This document shows positions 43,043 to 51,186 of a DNA stretch of 60,568 bases, in pieces. Source of the DNA: a virus. The stretch is from positions 1 to 60,568 of the IMG/VR virus record IMGVR_UViG_3300034112_002807; one strand, given 5' to 3'. A program made the position numbers and the translations under genes. A model generated the notes under the pieces. It ran no database searches and was not told the DNA's origin. It saw only the letters and a list, made by a program, of their open reading frames with translations. Numbering within the stretch: the stretch's first letter is position 1; the number at the start of each line of letters is the position of its first letter.

Positions 43043-43074
43043 AAAAAGCCGCTGGCCCCGGTCAGGCTAGCGGC
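43043..43074 (-). terminator. Terminator-like hairpin after the tail chaperones
   Basis: Stem GCCGCT/AGCGGC (43048-43053 with 43069-43074), extended by GCC/GGC, with TTTTT on the - strand (43043-43047). It overlaps the stop codon of the frameshift extension, between the chaperones and the tape measure. Confidence 0.55.
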
Positions 43075-43261
43075 GTTTCTTGATCTTCTCCATCTCGGCT
43101 TTCTGTCTTTTGCCTTTGATAGAATAATACAACTGCCACAAAATTAGCTCTTCTTCTGTTACGGCATCTTTGAGCTGAGAAAGAGTCATCTTAAGTTCTT
43201 CTGCCAGTTGCAACTGAAAGAAGAGCCTTGTGTCTTTCTCTAGCTCAGCCTCAGCTGCTTT
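43067..43261 (-). CDS. Tail assembly chaperone extension (gpT-like), read by +1 frameshift
   Basis: 64 codons open in the +1 frame directly overlapping the end of the gpG-like gene: AAEAELEKDTRLFFQ, then LQLAEELKMTLSQLKD and VTEEELILWQLYYSIKG. The LA.EL.MT...L...V..EEL..W..YY pattern is the T domain of lambda-type gpGT chaperones. There is no good start codon before the conserved LQLAEEL, so fusion to gpG by frameshifting is the best reading. An internal ATG at codon 25 would lose half the domain. Confidence 0.65.
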   Translation of the reverse strand, partial: KAAEAELEKDTRLFFQLQLAEELKMTLSQLKDAVTEEELILWQLYYSIKGKRQKAEMEKIKKRR

Positions 43262-43628
43262 TCAGATCCGTCTCAACCTCCCCTTCTTCGTCAGGGCGGA
43301 GAACTTTCAAGATCATCTGCTGAAGAATTTCATCCTCAACTTCCTGTTTGAGAATTGCAGCATCGCCGGGGCGGAAAAGAGGCTGCCCATTCTCATCCTT
43401 GGCTTTCAGAATCAGAAGTTGCAGGGCGTAGTCGTTAGTGCTATCAGATTTAGCATTTTTCTGAGCCTTCTCCCGTTCGGCTGTCGTCAAAGGCGTGACA
43501 TAAAACTCCAGCTCGTCACCACTTGCAAGCAGTACGGACTGCTTGATGGGCTCAAAGTTTGCCGCTTTGCGCAGGCGGTCAATGGCCCGCATGGAGCCGG
43601 TAGAGGGACTGGTCGGAGTGGCGGCCAT
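43251..43628 (-). CDS. Tail assembly chaperone (gpG-like)
   Basis: 125 residues: TGSMRAIDRLRKAANF, LLASGDELEFYVTPLTTAERE and a helical acidic C-terminus (EVEDEILQQMILKVL, DEEGEVETDLKSS). It occupies the conserved place just upstream of the tape measure and binds it during tail assembly. The mRNA ends CTG AAA AGC AGC TGA: tRNA-Lys on AAA can re-pair one base forward with AAA before GCA, giving the gpT extension. Lambda uses a -1 shift; +1 and -2 are known in other phages. Confidence 0.7.
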   Translation of the reverse strand: MAATPTSPSTGSMRAIDRLRKAANFEPIKQSVLLASGDELEFYVTPLTTAEREKAQKNAKSDSTNDYALQLLILKAKDENGQPLFRPGDAAILKQEVEDEILQQMILKVLRPDEEGEVETDLKSS

Positions 43629-43714
43629 GAATTAATCGGGGCAACTTTCCCTAAAAGTCTACCTCAGGGAAGAAAAGAACTCAAGTCGAGCAAGCGGAAA
43701 TGCCGACAGATCGA

Positions 43715-44263
43715 TCACCCAATTGCAACAAACTTCAGAAATTCTACAGTTATTGGTACGGCAGCCGTTTGGTTTTGCACTATGAAAAACAGTCGATCAT
43801 CTGTATTGAGCTGGCAAATGGTTTGAATAGCAGCAGTCCTTGGCTGATTAGAGGATGAACCAGAGTTGCAGTAGATTTCAGATTCAGAGATCCTGTCGGC
43901 ATTCGGGTCCAAGGGAGAGGAAATGTCCTGATTCCTCCCAATATAAAAACCGCAAACATTTTGAGAGCCATCCCTAAAGCTAAAAGTTGCAATTACATGA
44001 AAGAGGCCCCCTGGTCCCAAGTATCTCAAAGAATTGGTGCCAGTGTCCTTGGCGAAGTTTAGCAAGGTCCCAGTCTGCATTGTTCCATTAACAACCGCTC
44101 TTGCATTGACAGAGGGAATCCCAGTAGGGGTTGTGTTGTTTTTGAGATACATTACCCCAACTTCTTTTGTAGGAGCAGGGCTTGGAGGGCCGGCAATCCC
44201 AGGAACACGCAGAATAATCTTCGGCTGCCCTATTGCGCTTTCAATGCTTGCAGATTGAGTCAT
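43715..44263 (-). CDS. Putative trimeric beta-sandwich fibre head (C1q/TNF-like)
   Basis: 182 residues. After a Pro-rich leader, strands (HVIATFSFRDGSQNVCGFYI, RTAAIQTICQLNTDDRLFFI, PITVEFLKFVAIG) follow the order of C1q/TNF-like heads found on phage fibres. No catalytic motif. It is one of a group of accessory fibre genes inserted between the tail tube and chaperone genes. Family assignment is tentative. Confidence 0.5.
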   Translation of the reverse strand: MTQSASIESAIGQPKIILRVPGIAGPPSPAPTKEVGVMYLKNNTTPTGIPSVNARAVVNGTMQTGTLLNFAKDTGTNSLRYLGPGGLFHVIATFSFRDGSQNVCGFYIGRNQDISSPLDPNADRISESEIYCNSGSSSNQPRTAAIQTICQLNTDDRLFFIVQNQTAAVPITVEFLKFVAIG

Positions 44264-44601
44264 GGTGACGTATAGCCCTCAGAAACAAAGGCAAGGCCTT
44301 CCACTAAATAATAGGGGGTCGAGAGTGAGTCAACAAGCAACATGTCATAAAAGCATTCACACGGAAGATTGATAGAATCAGCCGCTGCCAGCATCCAGTA
44401 AAACTTTCCAAGCGAGCGATTAATGTATTCAATTGAAAAATCAGCATACTTAGTATCTCTGTCTTTATCCCAAATCTGAGAATAAACACTTGCCCCAGTC
44501 AAGTCAATAGGATTATCAGCTTCATCAAGAAGCTCAACATAATACCTCCATGCCGCTCTTCGCTGAAGGGAAATATTCCACTTTGCAGGCTGAATCGCCA
44601 T
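44260..44601 (-). CDS. BppU-like tail accessory protein
   Basis: 113 residues: AKWNISLQRRAAWRYYVELL, DEADNPIDLTGASVYSQIWD, FYWMLAAADSINLPCECFYD and MLLVDSLSTPYYLVEGLAF. The R.G.dW...v.l.D..g.PiDLTG pattern is typical of BppU-like N-terminal domains and small phage upper-baseplate proteins. It overlaps the beta-sandwich gene by 4 bases. Likely a fibre-tail adaptor. Confidence 0.55.
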   Translation of the reverse strand: MAIQPAKWNISLQRRAAWRYYVELLDEADNPIDLTGASVYSQIWDKDRDTKYADFSIEYINRSLGKFYWMLAAADSINLPCECFYDMLLVDSLSTPYYLVEGLAFVSEGYTSP

Positions 44602-44690
44602 CTTCTTTTACTGCCTACGATCAGGCTAGCCAGAAAGAATCTCAAGACAATGGGTTCAATGTGAACCGTGCCAGCGATTAGCCCAGTCAA

Positions 44691-44733
44691 GCCTTTGCGC
44701 AGCCAGATGGTTTAGTGGATTCTGCGCAAAGGC
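44691..44733. repeat. 12-base perfect inverted repeat in an intergenic gap
   Basis: GCCTTTGCGCAG at 44691-44702 is the exact reverse complement of CTGCGCAAAGGC at 44722-44733. A 19-base spacer lies between. A second, 6-base repeat (GGTTCA...TGAACC) sits at 44653-44667. No T run follows, so a simple terminator is unlikely; an operator, processing site or stem-loop mRNA stabiliser is possible. The 155-base gap holds no convincing gene. Confidence 0.7.
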
Positions 44734-44756
44734 GGCACTGCGGTAGGCACCGATCA

Positions 44757-44933
44757 TCAATGCTGCCCAGGCTTGGACTTCTTGCCGGGCGCTGCTGGCG
44801 GCTGGGGGCGATCCTCGACCACCTCGGGGATGATCGGGCGGCCTGCGTGATCGGGCCGCTTGCTGAGGCGCTCGGCGGCCTGCTGGCGGAGGGCGGGGAA
44901 CTTCTGAGCAGCACGCAGATATGGATTGGTCAT
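44757..44933 (-). CDS. Small basic hypothetical protein, 58 residues
   Basis: MTNPYLRAAQKFPALRQQAAE then a Pro/Arg-rich part and KKSKPGQH end. GC-rich. It starts in an overlap (ATGA-type) with the 111-residue gene and ends before the 12-base inverted repeat. No family recognised; probably a minor structural or assembly protein of the fibre cassette. Confidence 0.55.
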   Translation of the reverse strand: MTNPYLRAAQKFPALRQQAAERLSKRPDHAGRPIIPEVVEDRPQPPAAPGKKSKPGQH

Positions 44934-45265
44934 TGATTCATGGCCTCCAGGGTGGCGTCATCGGGGGCCTGGGTGGGGCCGCCGAGAAACACGCGGGCCG
45001 GAGAGTTCACCACCACCAGATACTGGTCCCATGCCTCAGGGGCTAGGCCGATGGTGTTCACATGCCAGCCGGAGAGCGCAACGGGCGGGGTGATCACCTC
45101 GCCATCGGGGCCGTATTCGCCGCCTTCGTGGATGGTGCCGACCTCATCGAGGCTGTGGGTGTGACTGGCGGTGATCAGCTCGCCGTCATCGGTGATCAGG
45201 CCCTCGGCGGCGGCGAGGGTGCGGAATTGGTTGCGGGTGGGGAAGCGGTAGCAATAGAAGCTCAT
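44930..45265 (-). CDS. Conserved phage hypothetical protein, 111 residues
   Basis: MSFYCYRFPTRNQFRTLAAA, then EGLITDDGELITASHTHSLD, DGEVITPPVALSGWHVNTIG and LAPEAWDQYLVVVNSPARVF. I have seen the F.YRF.....FR.LAAAEGLI and GWHVNT.G..P..W opening in proteins next to phage fibres of cyanobacteria and other hosts. Function unknown; perhaps fibre assembly. Coupled by overlap to the CBM-like fibre gene. Confidence 0.6.
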   Translation of the reverse strand: MSFYCYRFPTRNQFRTLAAAEGLITDDGELITASHTHSLDEVGTIHEGGEYGPDGEVITPPVALSGWHVNTIGLAPEAWDQYLVVVNSPARVFLGGPTQAPDDATLEAMNQ

Positions 45266-47091
45266 CGGGATAGCTCCTGAAGGATGCTATTAGGCGGGCG
45301 GCGGGGCCAGTAATCGAGGCGGGCGATGGGGCCGTTGAGCCAGCCGCTGGCCGAATTGACGTAAGCGCCAATATCCATTCGTGAATAGGCGCCTAGGCTT
45401 GCAGCCGCAAAGGAGGATGGCGATGCCCCGTTGTACGAAACCGCGCAATTATTTGAATACGCTGCCGCTGCTCGCCGAACTAAAGTGTTTACCAAAGGAT
45501 AGACATCACCTTGAAGAGTGCCTGAGGACACGATGGCATAATTTCCGTTTGCGGGGAAATCAAAGCCAAGCTGTAGCCTTGTCGTTGCAACCCCTGTTGA
45601 CATTGCCAGGAACCATGCAGATGCGGTGTGGTTTAGGTCACTCCTGCGGCCATCTACATAGATCGTCCCCTCATCCTGCCGATACCAGCTACTGAAGTTC
45701 GCCCCCGTGATTGACACCGCATCAGCGGCACGCACGACAGAGCTTCCGGCTGTTGGGATGTAGCTGGTCAGGCCGCCGACCTCTAGTTGGGCGCCCCAGA
45801 CGAATAGGCCGGAAGTGCCGTCGCCGGTATAAACGTCCGCCCCGTCTCCTGTCGCCAGGCGAGCCGCATAAGTCCCTGTTCCCGCTGCGGCTGTAAACGT
45901 CATTACGCATCGGAACCAACCATTTGCGAGTGGGCTAATGAAGCCCGTAGAGGCGACTGCGGTTCCTACGGTGCCTGCCGAAAGATTGAAGTAACAGCCA
46001 AAGTTCGTTACTCCGTCAAATGCAAATAGGCGCACCCATGAACGTTCAGCAGCTTTTGCAAAAATAGATAGCGTATACGTTGTTGCAGCAAACGTAAAGA
46101 CTTGGACGGCAACGTGCGTATTATTAGCGGTATTGTCTTCTACTAATTTGTCTGCCGTAATCGCTCCGCTGGGGGACGCGGCGGCATTGGCCGTAATTGA
46201 AGCCCTAGCTTTTACCCACGTTGCATCATTAAACTCTTCACTTCTAGGTGTCAGATTCGCCTTCTGCTCCTCCGGCAGGAACCCCAAGCACTCCAGCGTC
46301 ACCGGGTCGTGGGTGATCCTGGGTGCGCTGTTGATGCTTGCACCAGTGGGGACGTATTCGCCCATGGTGGCGGATTGCTCTAGTTGGGCGCCCCAGACGA
46401 ATAGGCCGGAGGTGTTATCACCCGCGAAACCATACAAAGGCGTGCCGCTTACATAGGAATTAGGGAGTGGGTTGATCCTGGCTCCAAAGGTTGTCTGCCC
46501 CACCTGGGTTGTCATTTGCATTGCCACGCGATACCACCCATCTGGGAAGGCCGTGATGGTCCCGGTGGCTCCGCTAGAGGATATGACTGACGCAGTAACA
46601 AGGTCAAAAGTTACATAGTTTCCCGTAGCGAACCCTTCCCTGAGTCCGAACTTTGACCATTCAGCTGCCTTGACAAAACAGCTGAGAGTGGATGTCGTAT
46701 TTGCGAGACATGCGACGCTTTGCGATGCGCTCGTTGCCGTAACAACTGTGTCTCTGACGAGCTTGTCAGCCGTTAGCAAGCCCGATGGCGCTATTGCCGC
46801 ATTAGGTGTAACGACATAATTACCCGTCAGCCATGTCGTTGTAAAATCTTCGGACTGCAGCAGCAGATTCGTCACCGCAGGCGCAACCCGCCCCAGCTCG
46901 TTGATGGTCGTGGCACCACTCAGCCTGGTGTGCGTGATCAAGTTCCGCCCAGAGATCACATCGACCATCGAGCGGGTTGCGGCGAACTGCAGGGACAGTG
47001 ATGGCACAGCACGGGCGCGGCGCCAGAGGTCGTTGCTGACCCACCGGCCAGGCAGCAGTGCAGCACGCCTAGATGGCAGCGCCAGCGTCAC
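45262..47091 (-). CDS. Fibre/spike with two carbohydrate-binding-like modules
   Basis: 609 residues. Two tandem modules, TNLLLQSEDFTTTWLTGN at about 70-250 and ANLTPRSEEFNDATWVKARA at about 280-455, share SGLLTADKLVRD/SGAITADKLVED, FVKAAEW/FAKAAER and SGLFVWGAQLE. They match phage head-spike-fibre or CBM-like domains. The last 150 residues look like a LamG-type lectin fold (YRQDEGTIYVDGRRSD). GC-rich relative to neighbouring tail genes. Likely binds host glycans; it may decorate head or tail. Confidence 0.75.
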   Translation of the reverse strand: MTLALPSRRAALLPGRWVSNDLWRRARAVPSLSLQFAATRSMVDVISGRNLITHTRLSGATTINELGRVAPAVTNLLLQSEDFTTTWLTGNYVVTPNAAIAPSGLLTADKLVRDTVVTATSASQSVACLANTTSTLSCFVKAAEWSKFGLREGFATGNYVTFDLVTASVISSSGATGTITAFPDGWYRVAMQMTTQVGQTTFGARINPLPNSYVSGTPLYGFAGDNTSGLFVWGAQLEQSATMGEYVPTGASINSAPRITHDPVTLECLGFLPEEQKANLTPRSEEFNDATWVKARASITANAAASPSGAITADKLVEDNTANNTHVAVQVFTFAATTYTLSIFAKAAERSWVRLFAFDGVTNFGCYFNLSAGTVGTAVASTGFISPLANGWFRCVMTFTAAAGTGTYAARLATGDGADVYTGDGTSGLFVWGAQLEVGGLTSYIPTAGSSVVRAADAVSITGANFSSWYRQDEGTIYVDGRRSDLNHTASAWFLAMSTGVATTRLQLGFDFPANGNYAIVSSGTLQGDVYPLVNTLVRRAAAAYSNNCAVSYNGASPSSFAAASLGAYSRMDIGAYVNSASGWLNGPIARLDYWPRRPPNSILQELSR

Positions 47092-47771
47092 AGACCAGTC
47101 TCCATTGCCGCCACACGCACCGAGATCGTGCTGGCCGATGCCGGTGTGTATGCCCCTCGCGTTTCAAGCTCGGCGTAGAGCGTCGTGCTGGCCGATGCCA
47201 GTTTGATCAACCGACCGGGGTAGTCCGCCTGGGCATATAGGCTGCTGCCAAAATCCAGCGGCGCAGGGATGTCAACATAGCCCATGTAGCTTGCGCGTTC
47301 ACCACTCACCAGATCAAAGGCGGCGTTATCTGCAATAGCAGTCGGACTTGACTGGTAGAAATGCAACCGGAATGCTCCCATGCTGCTGATTACCGCTGCA
47401 TCGCTGAACACCAGCGATACGCTCTGAATCAGCACAGAGCCGCCACTGGGCCCGATGCTGGGCAGGGTCAGAATGGCGCTGCCGCCGGTGTCACCCACCA
47501 CGTCACCAGCGGCATACGCAGTGGTGTTGCTCGGGCGAGTGATCGTCACCGCAGCGTGGTAAGTCTTTCCGTCAACAGTCAGGCTGCTGCCAGCATCACT
47601 AACAGGAATTGGATTGCCAGTATCATTCGCAATCTCAACACCAGCAGCATCCAGGCTGAGTGTTGCACCTTGAATATCAACTTTCAAAAAACCTTCATCG
47701 GTAACAGTGACCGGAAGATCATTCCCGTCAGGCCCTCTACCAATCAGAAAAGCCCCTGCAGACATGCTCAC
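47088..47771 (-). CDS. Virion structural protein, 227 residues
   Basis: A beta-rich protein: LIGRGPDGNDLPVTVTDEGF, GATLSLDAAGVEIANDTG, AAVTITRPSNTTAYAAGDVV, FRLHFYQSSPTAIADNAAF, then DIPAPLDFGSSLYAQADYPG. The RPxNTTAYxAGDVVG text occurs in many phage structural proteins next to spikes. No enzyme motif. It overlaps the spike gene by 4 bases. Confidence 0.65.
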   Translation of the reverse strand: MSMSAGAFLIGRGPDGNDLPVTVTDEGFLKVDIQGATLSLDAAGVEIANDTGNPIPVSDAGSSLTVDGKTYHAAVTITRPSNTTAYAAGDVVGDTGGSAILTLPSIGPSGGSVLIQSVSLVFSDAAVISSMGAFRLHFYQSSPTAIADNAAFDLVSGERASYMGYVDIPAPLDFGSSLYAQADYPGRLIKLASASTTLYAELETRGAYTPASASTISVRVAAMETGL

Positions 47772-47816
47772 TCGGCTGCTACACAGTCAATCTAGCCAGT
47801 CCCAGGCCCAGACAAA

Positions 47817-47840
47817 GAAAAACCCCTCCCGGAGGAGGGG
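47817..47840 (-). terminator. Terminator after the major tail tube gene
   Basis: On the - strand CCCCTCC-TCCG-GGAGGGG is followed by TTTTTC. It lies 24 bases after the tail tube stop codon and separates the head/tail-tube transcript from the fibre cassette. Confidence 0.85.
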
Positions 47841-47863
47841 CCGCAGATCAATGCCTGAGATAT

Positions 47864-48616
47864 TCAGGATTTCGTCAGGTCAAAAGTAGGAGCTTCGCTC
47901 GGACGGAAGTTGATCGAAATCGACTGAGCATCATCGGGGTTGACGTTCAGACTTGCAGAAGTCAAAACGATCTTGCTCTCAATCGAACGACTCAGCGAGT
48001 CGCTAAGAGTGCCACCAGAGAACACCTGATCGATATACAGCTTCACCGCAGCACCAGTTTGACGACGCTGAATTACATCCTCAATCATGCGGTTGGCGAT
48101 GGACTCCTCTTCGTCGGTGGTATAGATAGTGGCCGTGCCACTACCATCTGCAAAGCCAGTGACGTACTTACGGAACGGTGCATACTGCCCGGTGCCCTGA
48201 CCAATGGTGGTCACGTCGATCTCGGAGCGAGTGATCTCAAAACTCCAATCACGAACCTGCCCAACAACACTGAAGCCCTTGTAGACAATCTTCGCCTTGG
48301 CCGCCCCAAAACCAGAAGGTTGAGCAGTCGCAGTTGCAGCAGTGCCACCAGCGGTGGTGCTAATCGTCATCACGCCCGTAGTGGGATCGTAGGTTTTGAC
48401 GAAATAGTCGCCAGCAGCAATTGCGTTGGTAGTGGTCGAACCCACCGGATAGCTAAGAGTGATGGGATCATTCACTCGAAAACCAAGAAAGACGCCAACG
48501 GTGATGTTGGAGCCGGTGGCGGGAAAGGCGGTGGCGAGAAGACAGGCTTCAGTGTTGGCGGGCTTGTAGTAAAAAGCCCCGGAAGTGCCGGTAAGCACCG
48601 TAGTGTCGCAAGTCAT
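47864..48616 (-). CDS. Major tail tube protein
   Basis: 250 residues. Alternating strands and VGQVRDWSFEITRSEIDVTT, YVTGFADGSGTATIYTTDEE, VLTSASLNVNPDDAQSISIN match the tube-protein fold: a WxxxxxRxxID strand then a G-S-G-T-A strand, with the final S.S.NF pair. It follows the tail terminator gene and precedes a terminator, as highly expressed tube genes often do. The SITR-type inserted middle (residues 20-95) may form a surface domain. Confidence 0.75.
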   Translation of the reverse strand: MTCDTTVLTGTSGAFYYKPANTEACLLATAFPATGSNITVGVFLGFRVNDPITLSYPVGSTTTNAIAAGDYFVKTYDPTTGVMTISTTAGGTAATATAQPSGFGAAKAKIVYKGFSVVGQVRDWSFEITRSEIDVTTIGQGTGQYAPFRKYVTGFADGSGTATIYTTDEEESIANRMIEDVIQRRQTGAAVKLYIDQVFSGGTLSDSLSRSIESKIVLTSASLNVNPDDAQSISINFRPSEAPTFDLTKS

Positions 48617-48680
48617 GATTGCTTTACACAGAACAGCAGTACGGGCACTGCCCGGTTACATTCAGAATAGCCGTGGCCGA

Positions 48681-49184
48681 TCACTCAGAGCAGGGCACCA
48701 TAGCCTGCCAACCAGCAGAGATCTTGCCCATAAAGTGAGGCGAATAGGATGAAAGAGATGGCTCAATTGATTCCGCTCTCTCCCTAATAAAGTCAGGCCC
48801 AGTAATTGGCCCAGTCCTTACAAACACTTGATCGACATTCTTTTTTGTCGCCCCAAGCTGAGTAATGACTTTTGCTGCAATGCCAATAAGCTCCTGGCAT
48901 CTCGCAGGCCCACCCCCAAGAGGAGCGAAACAGCGAACAATAAGAGCCCCTCTCGCGTTTTTCACCGTTTGAGATATGCCTGACTCGTTCATCAACCCAA
49001 AAGTAAGATTGATGCGAACATACTCCTTCGGAGGGTCAGGCGGAACAGCAGTGATATTGTCAAAATAGACCGGCACAGGTGGAACCTGAGAATTAAAAGC
49101 AGTCAACAGAGGCGCTTCAATAGCGGCTCTGATACGCTGGTATTCGGTTAAGCCATTAAGTATTTGATCTGGCATGACCGTCAC
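48681..49184 (-). CDS. Tail terminator protein (gpU/DUF4128-like)
   Basis: 167 residues with EYQRIRAAIEAPLLTAFNSQ, VPVYFDNITAVPPDPPKEYVR, LIVRCFAPLGGGPARCQEL, then HFMGKISAGWQA. PVxFDN...P.....Y is a recurring motif of tail terminators that cap the tail tube. It precedes the tube gene and follows the neck genes, the expected order. ATG is overlapped by the previous stop. Confidence 0.7.
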   Translation of the reverse strand: MTVMPDQILNGLTEYQRIRAAIEAPLLTAFNSQVPPVPVYFDNITAVPPDPPKEYVRINLTFGLMNESGISQTVKNARGALIVRCFAPLGGGPARCQELIGIAAKVITQLGATKKNVDQVFVRTGPITGPDFIRERAESIEPSLSSYSPHFMGKISAGWQAMVPCSE

Positions 49185-49816
49185 GGAGAAAACATATCTA
49201 CATCGCTAAAGGCAAATGAGACGCCATCGGCAAGATCTTTTTGCAAGGGCCCGCCCTTGGCGTAGTTATCGAGCCAATCCTGTTCAGCCGTCCTGGCGGC
49301 AGGAGCATCCCGCAACTGACCATTGAAAGAATCTCCAATCTCATGACGAAAGCTTGGATTATCTCTGGCTGTGCCAAGCTCTAAAGCTTTTTCCTTTATG
49401 GGTGCATTATTTGGGCGGACAAACTTTCCCCTTTTACCATCAACGGCCTTTTCTGCGTGATCAGATACGTTGACAATATTAAATCTTGATACGCCATTTG
49501 CCAGGTAGCGCTCAATGCGCCTAACCGGCGCATCGTTTTTCGTGTACTTTTTAACCCCCTCGGGGCCAGTAGATCCTCCATCGGCAATCTGTGGCCTTTG
49601 TCCAGCAGGAGAAAAACCCCAGGAAGCAGCAAATTCACCGCTCCATGCAGGACCAGCCTCGGCCAGGCCATTCATGGAGCGAACTGCAACTTCCTGGATA
49701 GATCGAGCTATGAGCCTTGTAAGAATTTTTTCCTGCTCCTCTGCGTTTCTTCTCAGGTTTCTAGCCCGATAAGAAGCAACCTGCCTTGGTGTTGCGCCCC
49801 TCATTCTTCTGGGCAT
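49181..49816 (-). CDS. HK97 gp10-like tail completion/neck protein
   Basis: 211 residues. A basic helical N-terminus (YRARNLRRNAEEQEKILTRL) and GLAEAGPAWSGEFAASWGF, typical of gp10-like proteins that make the connector between head and tail tube. A GTARDNPSFRHE part follows. Position between head closure and tail terminator is consistent. Overlaps both neighbours. Confidence 0.65.
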   Translation of the reverse strand: MPRRMRGATPRQVASYRARNLRRNAEEQEKILTRLIARSIQEVAVRSMNGLAEAGPAWSGEFAASWGFSPAGQRPQIADGGSTGPEGVKKYTKNDAPVRRIERYLANGVSRFNIVNVSDHAEKAVDGKRGKFVRPNNAPIKEKALELGTARDNPSFRHEIGDSFNGQLRDAPAARTAEQDWLDNYAKGGPLQKDLADGVSFAFSDVDMFSP

Positions 49817-50193
49817 CAGCTCAACCTCCCAACAACTACATGCAGTATAGGATTATCCCCTCGATAGGACATAATGCCAACAATCTTTGCTGTTCTCTGC
49901 GCCCCATCTTGCAAATATCGCACAGAATCAGTAGTTCTCGGATAATACTCTCCGAGTGACGAAGCCGAGATCAGAATCTTCACATCTGTCATCTGATAAA
50001 GCCCCTGCACCTCTTCCGGCCTGAGTTGAGTCGGAAGAAGCTTGATAGGAACCTCCGAGTCACACCCCATTACCGTCCCGGTATATGGGTCATACTGCTG
50101 ATTCTGAGATGACTTAATATAAGTGCCAGAAATTCCCCACTGAGCAATCAGCGGCCCCGGAATCTTCCCAAATACGCGATCAGCAAGAGACAT
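49816..50193 (-). CDS. Head-tail joining (head closure) protein
   Basis: 125 residues: SLADRVFGKIPGPLIAQWGI, PYTGTVMGCDSEVPIKLLPT and VKILISASSLGEYYPRTTD, then KIVGIMSYRGDNPILHVVVG. The small beta barrel with an I.A..L .Y.P...D motif resembles stopper proteins. The position after the adaptor gene fits. Gap to the adaptor is 6 bases. Confidence 0.65.
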   Translation of the reverse strand: MSLADRVFGKIPGPLIAQWGISGTYIKSSQNQQYDPYTGTVMGCDSEVPIKLLPTQLRPEEVQGLYQMTDVKILISASSLGEYYPRTTDSVRYLQDGAQRTAKIVGIMSYRGDNPILHVVVGRLS

Positions 50194-50199
50194 AAGAAA

Positions 50200-50862
50200 T
50201 CAAAGAGGATTGCTATACCAACCCCCAGAAACCGGATAAACCATGCCGCCCGCAAAGGTTACACGTCGCCCCCTAAAAGCCCCGGCAGCGTAATACTTGT
50301 CAATCCTGGCGGAACTGCCTTTCGTAAGATGAGACTGGTGAAAACTGCTATCAATGATATACTTTGAAAGAATATCCATCACAAATGGTGGAATAAACTC
50401 AAAGCCCGACTGCACAGTGTCTCGGTCTCGATACTTAACCTGAAGAGACCCACTGCCGAGATTCACTTCATCGTACTGATCGTTCTCTTTCAGCAAAACA
50501 CCGCCATCGTTATCAGCCCCAATGCCTGCATAACCCCCGGTTGTAGTAAGAAAGGCCGCCATGTAGGAGACAGCAATTTCAAAGTCAAGTGGAAGCTCGT
50601 CACTCGGAAGAATTCGCCCATCGATCTTGATGTATCGAGGCCAGGCGAGAGACTGCTGAGGATCAACCAAGGCCCCCTTCCACTTGAGAGGGTTGATTGC
50701 CATCGTCGCCCCCACAAGCGTCTGCTCTTTTTGTTGGCTGCCAAGAGCAAGCCAGGAAGTAATACCTGGGCTTTGCGGCAAGTCAGAAAGAAGCGAAGTG
50801 GCCCTCGCTGCACTCACAAAAGAATTGGCGTTAGACGCCCCAAGAGTGGAAACGAAGGCCAT
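50200..50862 (-). CDS. Head-tail adaptor protein (DnaT-like connector family)
   Basis: 220 residues: ANSFVSAARATSLLSDLPQS, QKEQTLVGATMAINPLKWKG, SLAWPRYIKIDGRILPSDEL and FEIAVSYMAAFLTT. The AxxYLD/A..WP......DG...P......A..E.A pattern is that of small connector proteins listed as putative DnaT-like. They join portal and tail. This reading is supported by position just after the capsid. Confidence 0.65.
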   Translation of the reverse strand: MAFVSTLGASNANSFVSAARATSLLSDLPQSPGITSWLALGSQQKEQTLVGATMAINPLKWKGALVDPQQSLAWPRYIKIDGRILPSDELPLDFEIAVSYMAAFLTTTGGYAGIGADNDGGVLLKENDQYDEVNLGSGSLQVKYRDRDTVQSGFEFIPPFVMDILSKYIIDSSFHQSHLTKGSSARIDKYYAAGAFRGRRVTFAGGMVYPVSGGWYSNPL

Positions 50863-50870
50863 TCACGCAA

Positions 50871-51104
50871 TCACTTAGACGAAGTGACACCAGGGGCTGC
50901 TTTCACCTTAGCCGCAGAAGTGACAGGGGCTTTCGCCTGCACGGGCTTTGGCTCAGCGGGCTTCGATTCAACCGGAGGCTTGATCGAGCATTCAGCAACA
51001 GGAGCCTCTTCTGCCAGAGACTCCACAGGCGAAGCACTCTGCACCTCTTCTTGAGCTTTGCGCTCTTGCGCTTCACGAGCAAGACGGAAAGTAATCATGG
51101 ACAT
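50871..51104 (-). CDS. Small Ala/Pro/Val-rich hypothetical protein
   Basis: 77 residues from ATG 51104: MSMITFRLAREAQERKAQEE then Pro/Ala/Lys repeats (PPVESKPAEPKPVQAKAPV). It resembles the short low-complexity proteins that follow capsid genes in many phages, sometimes with an EFRHEAQ..KA motif near the N-terminus. Function unknown. Upstream in-frame ATGs would run through the terminator hairpin. Confidence 0.5.
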   Translation of the reverse strand: MSMITFRLAREAQERKAQEEVQSASPVESLAEEAPVAECSIKPPVESKPAEPKPVQAKAPVTSAAKVKAAPGVTSSK

Positions 51105-51127
51105 GGCTTGTTTTGCGATTGAGTAAG

Positions 51128-51165
51128 AAAAAGGCCCCACCAGCATATTAAATGCCAGCAGGGCC
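51128..51165 (-). terminator. Hairpin terminator after the capsid gene
   Basis: GGCCC/GGGCC outer stem with a G-U-rich extension and an inner GCAT/ATGC stem, followed on the - strand by TTTTT. It lies 22 bases past the capsid stop and may be a partial terminator that lowers downstream expression. Confidence 0.7.
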
Positions 51166-51186
51166 CAGCAGTAGTGCAACCAGGGG

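Noticed and set aside
44715-44936. + strand 73-residue frame in the fibre cassette
   Set aside because: It is opposite the 58-residue gene, which is coupled by overlap to its neighbour and fits the operon direction.
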